Shown piece by piece: positions 1 through 4,735 of a stretch of 8,319 bases of DNA; the stretch's first letter is position 1; the number at the start of each line of letters is the position of its first letter. The stretch comes from Actinomycetota bacterium (GTDB taxonomy: Bacteria > Actinomycetota > Actinomycetes > Actinomycetales > Microbacteriaceae). Location of the stretch: NCBI GenBank assembly GCA_009704225.1, contig WLEN01000025.1, positions 1 to 8,319 on the forward strand, in the 5' to 3' direction. Under the pieces are notes generated by a model. That model had not been told where the DNA came from. It was given only the letters and a program-made list of their open reading frames with translations, and made no database searches. The translations under genes were made by a program, and so were the position numbers.

Positions 1-1
1 G

Positions 2-11
2 CCTCCTTCTT
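2..11 (-). promoter_or_regulatory. Strong ribosome-binding site for the next leftward gene (start outside window)
   Basis: On the minus strand, directly after the thyX stop codon, the bases read AAGAAGGAGG, an almost complete match to the anti-Shine-Dalgarno end of 16S rRNA. A start codon is therefore expected within a few bases beyond the left edge. In many actinobacteria the gene after thyX is dapA (4-hydroxy-tetrahydrodipicolinate synthase); that identity is inferred from known gene order only and cannot be seen here. Confidence 0.75.
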
Positions 12-12
12 G

Positions 13-732
13 CTAAGGGGCTACGCGGCCGTTGGCGTTGAATGACGCCGACGTCATGGGCATCAAATCGACCCAGAATTGTTCCATCTTTTCCGCCACC
101 ATTTCGATTTCACGTTGGGGGAACGACGGGAAGTGTGTTCCTTCGCGCATCGTTCGGAGGCTGAGGAAGTTCATGAGCGAACGCGCGTTCATCGTGACGT
201 ACATCGACGAATAGATGGTGACGGGCAGGACCATCCGGGCGACTTCGCGGGCAACGCCGGCCTCCAACATGCGCTGGTAAGAGGCATAGGCCTCGGTGCA
301 GACGGCACGAACTTCGGTGTCGACAAGTTGAGTCTGTTCCGGCGTGCCAGGCGTGAACTCGTAGCTGCCCGTCTTTCCGACCTGAACAAGGTTTCGGTCT
401 GCGCCGGGAACATAGAACACGGGACGCAATTCGCGATAGCGACCGCTTTCTTCGTTGTACGACGCGATGCGGTGACGCATGAATTCGCGGAAGACAAAAA
501 TCGGCGCCTGCACATAGAACGTCATCGAGTTGTGCTCGAACGGCGAACCGTGGCGGTCGCGCATCAAATAGTTGATGAGTCCCTTGTCGCGGTCTGTCGC
601 GTCGTCAGCATTGCCCTCGAGCGACTGCTCGCCCTGAGTCGAGACGCGAGCAGCGAACAAGACGTCGCGGTCGTTCGCGGTGGAGCGAACGAGTTCAACG
701 GTCACGTCGCTGCGAAACTGGACATCACTCAT
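13..732 (-). CDS. thyX: FAD-dependent thymidylate synthase ThyX
   Basis: ThyX makes dTMP from dUMP in the cytoplasm, using methylene-tetrahydrofolate as carbon donor and NADPH-reduced FAD as hydride carrier. The 239-residue length fits the family. The ThyX signature RHRxxSxNExSxRY is complete at residues 86-99 (R86, H87, R88, S91, N93, E94, S96, R98, Y99). The upstream HGSPFEH stretch (61-67) and the C-terminal NARSL (182-186) with R193 match conserved FAD and dUMP contact regions. The start at 732 gives a normal N-terminus (MSDVQFRSD). A TAGGCT hexamer ends six bases before the ATG, so the gene may have its own leaderless promoter as well as read-through from the Rrf2 gene 27 bp upstream. 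The next gene's ribosome-binding site follows the stop at once, which suggests an operon continuing leftward. Confidence 0.97.
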   Translation of the reverse strand: MSDVQFRSDVTVELVRSTANDRDVLFAARVSTQGEQSLEGNADDATDRDKGLINYLMRDRHGSPFEHNSMTFYVQAPIFVFREFMRHRIASYNEESGRYRELRPVFYVPGADRNLVQVGKTGSYEFTPGTPEQTQLVDTEVRAVCTEAYASYQRMLEAGVAREVARMVLPVTIYSSMYVTMNARSLMNFLSLRTMREGTHFPSFPQREIEMVAEKMEQFWVDLMPMTSASFNANGRVAP

Positions 733-738
733 GCGTTC

Positions 739-744
739 AGCCTA
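739..744 (-). promoter_or_regulatory. Candidate -10 element (TAGGCT) for leaderless thyX transcript
   Basis: TAGGCT fits the actinobacterial -10 consensus TAnnnT and ends exactly six bases before the thyX ATG, which places transcription initiation at or next to the A of the start codon. No convincing -35 hexamer is seen 16-18 bp upstream, inside the end of the Rrf2 gene. The same hexamer with the same spacing precedes the gene starting at 7999. Confidence 0.45.
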
Positions 745-759
745 CCGATTGCGGGCGAC

Positions 760-1227
760 CTAACGCCGAGTCCACGCCCCAGGGGCCGAGAGAAGAGCGG
801 CCACCTCGCTGGGGAGGTTTCCGGATTCGATGTCAGCGAGGCTCATGTTTTCGAGAACGTTGCGCAGGGCGACGCGGGTCGCGATCCAGACGTCACGCAG
901 GTGCACCGCAGCGCCCAGGTATTCGGTTTCTTCTGGCCGCTCTCCGCGAACTTCGGCAAGAGGCCCTTCGAGTGCGCGCATGACATCGGCGACACGAATA
1001 TCCGCGGCGGGCTTGGCGAGGCGGAATCCACCGTCGCGACCTCGCATGCTTTGCAGAATTCCGGCGGTGCGAAGAGTGGTCAGCACACCGACGAGGAACT
1101 TGGTGGGAATGTCGTGCGTCTCGGCGATCACGTCGCCCTTGAGCAACGCCCGCGGGTTTTCACGTTGGGCGGCCGCGAGTTCGAGCAACGCGCGCATCGC
1201 GTAGTCGACTCGAGCAGAGATGTACAT
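760..1227 (-). CDS. Rrf2 family transcriptional regulator, cysteine-free
   Basis: This 155-residue protein has the size and layout of Rrf2 regulators (IscR, NsrR, CymR, RsrR), which bind DNA as dimers. The N-terminus MYISARVDYAMRALLELA is the typical first helix. A winged helix-turn-helix spans about residues 10-75, with a probable recognition helix at 41-58 (PTKFLVGVLTTLRTAGIL) and the wing GRDGGFRLAKP at 63-73. A dimerisation helix lies near 105-128. Many relatives bind a [2Fe-2S] or [4Fe-4S] cluster through cysteines around residues 90-110. This protein contains no cysteine at all, although Asp8, a cluster ligand in NsrR, is present. It therefore probably senses a small molecule or acts without a cofactor. 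It is divergent from the thioredoxin/DUF4395 pair and 27 bp upstream of thyX. Autoregulation and control of the divergent genes are plausible inferences. Confidence 0.92.
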   Translation of the reverse strand: MYISARVDYAMRALLELAAAQRENPRALLKGDVIAETHDIPTKFLVGVLTTLRTAGILQSMRGRDGGFRLAKPAADIRVADVMRALEGPLAEVRGERPEETEYLGAAVHLRDVWIATRVALRNVLENMSLADIESGNLPSEVAALLSAPGAWTRR

Positions 1228-1233
1228 GAGTCC

Positions 1234-1239
1234 ATTGTG
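1234..1239 (-). promoter_or_regulatory. Candidate -10 element (CACAAT) for the Rrf2 gene
   Basis: CACAAT matches TATAAT at four positions, including the second A and the final T, and ends six bases before the ATG of the Rrf2 gene, which again suggests a leaderless transcript. The tandem CCCGAAT repeats begin one base upstream and would fall in the -10/-35 spacer, a good place for autorepression. Confidence 0.3.
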
Positions 1240-1292
1240 CCCGAATCCCGAATAATTCCCCTATTTCCGCCGACAATGCGGACAATTCGGAT

Positions 1293-1302
1293 GTTACGTA
1301 AC
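1293..1302. repeat. Perfect 10-bp palindrome GTTACGTAAC, possible operator
   Basis: GTTACGTAAC equals its own reverse complement. It lies about 40 bp upstream of the candidate -10 of the thioredoxin gene, where an activator or repressor dimer could act. No regulator can be assigned from the site alone. Confidence 0.4.
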
Positions 1303-1340
1303 AAAAGTGCTCGGGATTAGCCGTATCCGGCACTGGTGAA

Positions 1341-1346
1341 TACCGT
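1341..1346 (+). promoter_or_regulatory. Candidate -10 element (TACCGT) for the thioredoxin gene
   Basis: TACCGT fits TAnnnT and ends six bases before the ATG at 1353, as in front of thyX and the gene at 7999. The only Shine-Dalgarno-like bases (GGAG at 1347-1350) are two bases from the ATG, too close for normal use, which favours a leaderless message. Confidence 0.4.
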
Positions 1347-1352
1347 GGAGAC

Positions 1353-1784
1353 ATGGAGTATGGAATCGTCGCAGGACTGCTCGTCGTGTCGACGCTGCTC
1401 GGCTTTTTGTGGAAGAGCCGCCAGGGACACGTCGTCGCACAGAGCGGCTCGACGATCTCGCTCGACTTTCGCGAAGCGGGCAAAACTACCATTCTCCAGT
1501 TCACGACCCCGGTGTGTGGGCCGTGCGCCCAGCTCAAACCCCGCCTCGAAAAGATTGCGAACTTCCGCAGTGACGTCGCCTATCGGGACATCGACGCGAT
1601 CGAACATCTTGACCTGGCGAACCGACTGTCGATTCGATCGACACCGACAACGCTGATCGTGAGCCCCGACGGCGAGATTCGCGCGCGCATCAACGGCATC
1701 GCCCCCGCCGAAACGTTCATCAACGCCATCGAAGGCACAATTCCCGCCCGATCCGTCACTGCAACCGAGGAGACCGTCATATGA
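1353..1784 (+). CDS. Membrane-anchored thioredoxin-like protein
   Basis: A 143-residue protein with one hydrophobic helix at about residues 4-20 followed by a thioredoxin fold. The redox motif CGPC is at 55-58 within FTTPVCGPCAQLKP, and the cis-proline loop RSTPTTLIV carries Pro98. Both are hallmarks of thioredoxins that exchange disulfides. The N-terminus has an acidic residue before the helix and KSR right after it, so by the positive-inside rule the catalytic domain may face the cytoplasm; this is an inference and a secreted orientation remains possible. The stop codon overlaps the next start as ATGA, and GAGGAGA at 1767-1773 serves as that gene's ribosome-binding site. The two proteins are therefore probably made together and work as a pair. 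The partner substrate is unknown. The C-terminal tail (about 129-143) is polar and probably disordered. Confidence 0.9.
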   Translation: MEYGIVAGLLVVSTLLGFLWKSRQGHVVAQSGSTISLDFREAGKTTILQFTTPVCGPCAQLKPRLEKIANFRSDVAYRDIDAIEHLDLANRLSIRSTPTTLIVSPDGEIRARINGIAPAETFINAIEGTIPARSVTATEETVI

Positions 1785-2302
1785 ACAAGCCCACCGGAAT
1801 CGACCCCCGCGGACCGCGCTTTGGCGCGACCATCACTGCCGTCCTCTTGCTTGTCGATGTGTTCATCTCGATCCCACTCGCGACCGCACCCATCAACGTC
1901 GAAGCGCACGGGTACGTCTTGCTCGTTGTGTTATCCGGGATCTTCCTCTGGGGAGCAGTCGGTGGCGTGCAACAATCCCCCTACGGACTGTTCTTCGCGA
2001 AGTTCATTCGCCCGCGTCTGAAAGCTCCAACCTTCGTCGAAAGCCCCGCCGGCCCGACGTTCTCTCAGGCTGTCGGATTCATCGTGACCATCACCGGCGT
2101 TCTTCTGTACCTCGCTGATGTTCCCGCCGCCGTTCCCGTCGCCGCCGCGATTGCGTTCGTTGCCGCATTCCTGAACTCGGCGTTCGGCTACTGCCTCGGG
2201 TGCGAGATCTACTTGTTGTTCGCCAAGCGGGGCATCACGTTCGGACTCGAAAAGGCCGGAACACCTCGCACCACTCCCGTCGGCTCTGACCACACCATCT
2301 AG
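1781..2302 (+). CDS. DUF4395 family integral membrane protein
   Basis: A 173-residue membrane protein. The N-terminus GIDPRGPRFGA (residues 7-17) is the typical opening of DUF4395 proteins. Hydrophobic helices lie at about 18-36, 44-62, 95-112 and 117-135. Near the end of the last helix, GYCLGCEIYLLFAKRG carries a CxxC pair (C138, C141) that is characteristic of the family. The fold resembles small four-helix membrane proteins of the MauE/DoxX kind, and in actinobacteria it is often encoded next to a thioredoxin-like protein, as here (ATGA overlap). A role as the membrane partner in electron or disulfide transfer is an inference; the biochemical function of DUF4395 is not established to my knowledge. 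A strong ribosome-binding site (GAGGAGA) sits eight bases before the ATG. Confidence 0.9.
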   Translation: MNKPTGIDPRGPRFGATITAVLLLVDVFISIPLATAPINVEAHGYVLLVVLSGIFLWGAVGGVQQSPYGLFFAKFIRPRLKAPTFVESPAGPTFSQAVGFIVTITGVLLYLADVPAAVPVAAAIAFVAAFLNSAFGYCLGCEIYLLFAKRGITFGLEKAGTPRTTPVGSDHTI

Positions 2303-2324
2303 ACTTCGAAGCACCGAAGAAGGG
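2300..2324 (+). promoter_or_regulatory. Possible internal promoter (-10 TAGACT) and ribosome-binding site for the epimerase gene
   Basis: TAGACT at 2300-2305 includes the stop codon of the DUF4395 gene and is a good -10 hexamer, though no -35 is evident. GAAGAAGGG at 2316-2324 is a clear Shine-Dalgarno sequence six bases before the ATG at 2331 and fixes that start. The epimerase may be transcribed both from here and from the upstream promoter. Confidence 0.4.
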
Positions 2325-2330
2325 TGTGAG

Positions 2331-3227
2331 ATGTCAAGTCGTCGTGCGGTCATTGCCGGTGCATCCGGTTTCATCGGTCGAGCGCTCGTCGCGGAACTGA
2401 CCAGAGCGGGTTGGGCCGTCACGCGACTCGTTCGCGGCCCGGTATCTCGGGCCGACGAGGTCTCGTGGGACCCACAATCTGGAACGCTCGACCCCGCGGT
2501 GCTGTCGGCCGTGGATGCCGTCATCAACCTGTCCGGCGCGAGCATTTCGCAGATTCCGTGGACTCCCGCGATTCGTGAGTCGATCGTATCGTCCCGCCGT
2601 GAGGCGACAACGGCCCTCGTGACCGCGATCAACGCCGCAAAGGTCGCGCCGAAGGTTTTCCTCTCGGGCTCGGCCGTCGGAATTTACGGAGACCGGGGTG
2701 AATCGGAATTGACCGAGACGAGCCCGCGAGGTGCCGGGTTCCTCGCGGATGTTGTTGAGGGTTGGGAAGTCGATGCGTCACGAGCGACGTGTCGAACGGT
2801 GTTCCTGCGAACCGGACTCGTCCTTGGTGATGGTGGCGCGCTCGCCCCGCTTCGACTGGCGACGACGTTCTTTGCCGGCGCGCGAATCGGAACTGGACAA
2901 CAGTGGTGGCCGTGGATTAGCCACCGCGATGAGGTTCGCGCCATCGTGCACCTCATCGATTCAAAGCTCACGGGTGCCGTCAATCTCGTCGGCCCGGCCC
3001 CCGCACGTTCCGTCGAGGTGACGCGCGAGCTCGCGCGAATGATGAAGCGTCCGCACTTGTTCGTGATTCCAGCGTGGGCGATTGGGCTACTCGGCGATGC
3101 CGGCCGCGAATTGCTGTTGGCGTCTCAGAAAATTCGAGCGACCGCATTAGAGATAGACGGGTTCGTGTTCGAACATCGAACCGTCGCCGAGGCGCTGCGC
3201 TGGGCTATCGCGGAAACGCGCCGGTAA
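2331..3227 (+). CDS. TIGR01777 family NAD(P)-dependent epimerase/oxidoreductase (YfcH/SulA-like)
   Basis: A 298-residue member of the extended short-chain dehydrogenase superfamily. The nucleotide-binding loop GASGFIG lies at residues 10-16, right after the first strand. INLSGASI (65-72) is the strand-4 loop typical of this family. SGSAVGIYGDRG (112-123) contains the catalytic Ser/Tyr region with Y119. The C-terminal part from about 245 (IPAWAIGLLGDAGRELLLAS) corresponds to the DUF1731 domain that ends TIGR01777 proteins, and the total length matches. The substrate is not known for most of this family, so no reaction is assigned. It follows the DUF4395 gene by 28 bp on the same strand with its own ribosome-binding site. 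Its last 23 bp overlap the convergent glycosyltransferase gene. Confidence 0.93.
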   Translation: MSSRRAVIAGASGFIGRALVAELTRAGWAVTRLVRGPVSRADEVSWDPQSGTLDPAVLSAVDAVINLSGASISQIPWTPAIRESIVSSRREATTALVTAINAAKVAPKVFLSGSAVGIYGDRGESELTETSPRGAGFLADVVEGWEVDASRATCRTVFLRTGLVLGDGGALAPLRLATTFFAGARIGTGQQWWPWISHRDEVRAIVHLIDSKLTGAVNLVGPAPARSVEVTRELARMMKRPHLFVIPAWAIGLLGDAGRELLLASQKIRATALEIDGFVFEHRTVAEALRWAIAETRR

Positions 3228-3966
3228 CGAACCGAACACCGCGGACTAACGAGCCGAACCGGCCGGGGTTGCGTAACCACAGCCCCGCGCGCACCACCGG
3301 CGCGAACCACCCGAACACGCGATCGAACACCCTCGATCGGGCACGCGCATCGGCGTCGGTGCCGAATCTGGTCCCCGACGAATCCTTGGGGTGCTGACTG
3401 AACGTGATGGGGAAATAGTCGCACTTCAGTTTCGCGCGATTAGCGTCGGCGACAAAGATGTACTCGTCGCCCAGAAAGTTTCGGGTTCCCGCCCCGAAGT
3501 TCTCGTCGAACGTCACGTTCGCTCGGCGAATCATCTCGGGGCGAACGGCAACTTCAATCGTGCCGACTCGGGCCGAGTTCCAGATTGTCGCCGATTCGCG
3601 AATCGCAGGGTAGCGCTTTCGCAGTGCCCCGGTTTCATCGTTGGCTCGACCAAGCAGCACCGCGAGTCGCGGGTTGTCCGCGAACGTCGCGAGAACCTCG
3701 ACGAGTCCTTTTGGCAGCCAGGTCACGTCCTCTTCACCGAAAACCAACACCTCGCCGGTCGCCTCGCGAATCGCGGCGTTGCGGCTCACGGCCACTCCGG
3801 TTGATTTGAGGCGGATGACACGGACATCGTCGCGTTGCGGTGCGACGTCCCCTGGCCCTTGAACCACCATCAGAATTTCGGTGTCAACGCGGGTGCGTGG
3901 CAACACGACGCGAGGCAACCCCTCGGCCAGGACCGAGTAGGCGATGGTGAGGGTGGGCTTAGTCAC
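3205..3966 (-). CDS. Divergent family 2 glycosyltransferase
   Basis: With a GTG start at 3966 this is a 253-residue GT-A-type protein; a TTG at 3987 would add seven residues, but GTG leaves an 8-bp overlap (GTGACTAA) with the previous gene and starts at the natural first strand TLTIAYSV. GVAVSRNAAIREATGE (57-72) matches the family 2 block G-x-x-x-[SA]-R-N-x-[AG]-I-x-x-A-x-G-E. It leads into FGEEDVTW (76-83), where EED holds the place of the metal-binding DxD. FDENFGAG (153-160) and GDEYIF (166-171) match the acceptor-site block with the catalytic-base region, D167 or E168. No membrane helix follows, so it probably acts at the inner face of the membrane on a lipid-linked glycan. Donor and acceptor are unknown. 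It is the last gene of the five-gene cluster, and its stop lies inside the convergent epimerase gene. The Shine-Dalgarno match is weak, so translation likely depends on coupling. Confidence 0.85.
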   Translation of the reverse strand: MTKPTLTIAYSVLAEGLPRVVLPRTRVDTEILMVVQGPGDVAPQRDDVRVIRLKSTGVAVSRNAAIREATGEVLVFGEEDVTWLPKGLVEVLATFADNPRLAVLLGRANDETGALRKRYPAIRESATIWNSARVGTIEVAVRPEMIRRANVTFDENFGAGTRNFLGDEYIFVADANRAKLKCDYFPITFSQHPKDSSGTRFGTDADARARSRVFDRVFGWFAPVVRAGLWLRNPGRFGSLVRGVRFVTGAFPR

Positions 3967-4729
3967 TGTTGACTCGCGCCCTAGCAAATCGCATCAGCCC
4001 AGAAGCGATACCCGAATACATTTGACCGATCATGCGAACTGCGAGGAACGACACGAGCGCGGCGCCTGCGGTGATATCGCCGAGAACCGTCAGCGCAATA
4101 AGAGCAGCCATGAGAATCATGACGCCAACACTCGCAATCAACGAGGCGAGCTCTCCCGCCTTGATTCGCGCGCGCACCTTGTCGGCGCTCGACGCCGGAT
4201 CTTTCGCTTCTTGTTGATCGCGGAAACCCTGCTGGGTGACGAACTGGCGGCGGAGCGAAATTCCGAAAACCTGGATTATCCCGAGTGCGATGACCAGATT
4301 CGCAAGGCCGAACACCGGTGATAAAAAGAAGAGAGCGGCGGTGATGACGACGATTCGTGCGCCCATCGTCAAGATCGACGTCAGTTCCATAGCAGTCGCC
4401 CAGCGCCATGACTCCCCCGCGCGCGACGCCGAGTTGCCCTGGAAAGCCTTTTCGAACACGTTGACGCGGTACAGGCTCTGCCCGTAATTCAAGACACGCA
4501 GTCCACCGAACACCACCAGGAATACGACGGCCAAAACGATGGTGTCATTGGTCGTTCGCGTCACCCCCGTGTCGGGAATGATGATGTTCGAGAACAATTG
4601 GGCGGACAACAGTTCCGCTGCCGAGACGAGTGCCCCGAACGACACTAATCCGACGACGATGAATCGGTCACGGCGAGTGCGGAAAAGGTCAGCCATCGCC
4701 GACCGGAACTTCAACACCAAAGTGATCAT
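3959..4729 (-). CDS. ABC-exporter-like six-helix membrane domain protein without ATPase domain
   Basis: A 256-residue membrane protein with about six hydrophobic helices (roughly 23-46, 63-82, 115-136, 138-158, 196-217, 220-240). The last part, LGDITAGAALVSFLAVRMIG (216-235), and the long charged segment before helix 5 (159-195) resemble the transmembrane domain of ABC exporters, where a G-x-[IL]-T-x-G-x-L-v-x-F block is common. The protein ends just where the nucleotide-binding domain would begin. No Walker A, signature or Walker B motif occurs in it, and no ABC ATPase is encoded in the window. The loop between helices 2 and 3 is also short for this fold. It lies between two sugar-transferring enzymes, six bp after one gene and overlapping the next by 8 bp, so a role in glycan export or as a scaffold is likely but unproven. 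It could use an ATPase encoded elsewhere. The ATG at 4729 is preceded by AGGT. Confidence 0.75.
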   Translation of the reverse strand: MITLVLKFRSAMADLFRTRRDRFIVVGLVSFGALVSAAELLSAQLFSNIIIPDTGVTRTTNDTIVLAVVFLVVFGGLRVLNYGQSLYRVNVFEKAFQGNSASRAGESWRWATAMELTSILTMGARIVVITAALFFLSPVFGLANLVIALGIIQVFGISLRRQFVTQQGFRDQQEAKDPASSADKVRARIKAGELASLIASVGVMILMAALIALTVLGDITAGAALVSFLAVRMIGQMYSGIASGLMRFARARVNSD

Positions 4730-4735
4730 GATGAC

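Larger units (their letters stand above)
1228..1352. promoter_or_regulatory. Divergent promoter/operator region between the Rrf2 gene and the thioredoxin gene
   Basis: This 125-bp gap is more AT-rich than its flanks and full of short symmetries. A perfect tandem repeat of CCCGAAT lies at 1240-1253. The interrupted palindrome GAATAATTC is at 1250-1258. AATCCCGA at 1244-1251 is mirrored by TCGGGATT at 1311-1318. Two near-copies, GACAATGCGG and GACAATTCGG, lie at 1272-1290 with a 9-bp period. The perfect palindrome GTTACGTAAC is at 1293-1302. These are candidate operator half-sites for the Rrf2 protein or another regulator. Which of them is functional cannot be decided from the sequence. Confidence 0.6.

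Noticed and set aside
79..1320. Long plus-strand open frame of 413 codons antisense to thyX and the Rrf2 gene
   Set aside because: Both minus-strand genes are unmistakable by motif, and the plus-strand translation is rich in Arg, His and Ala without any domain pattern; it is a by-product of GC-rich codon bias.
1931..2632. Minus-strand open frame of 233 codons across the DUF4395/epimerase junction
   Set aside because: It covers two well-supported plus-strand genes and its translation is low-complexity (Arg, Gly, Ser, Ala) with no motif.
3209..3220. CGCG-GAAA-CGCG stem-loop as terminator between the convergent genes
   Set aside because: Four base pairs without a T-run inside coding sequence is within chance in GC-rich DNA.
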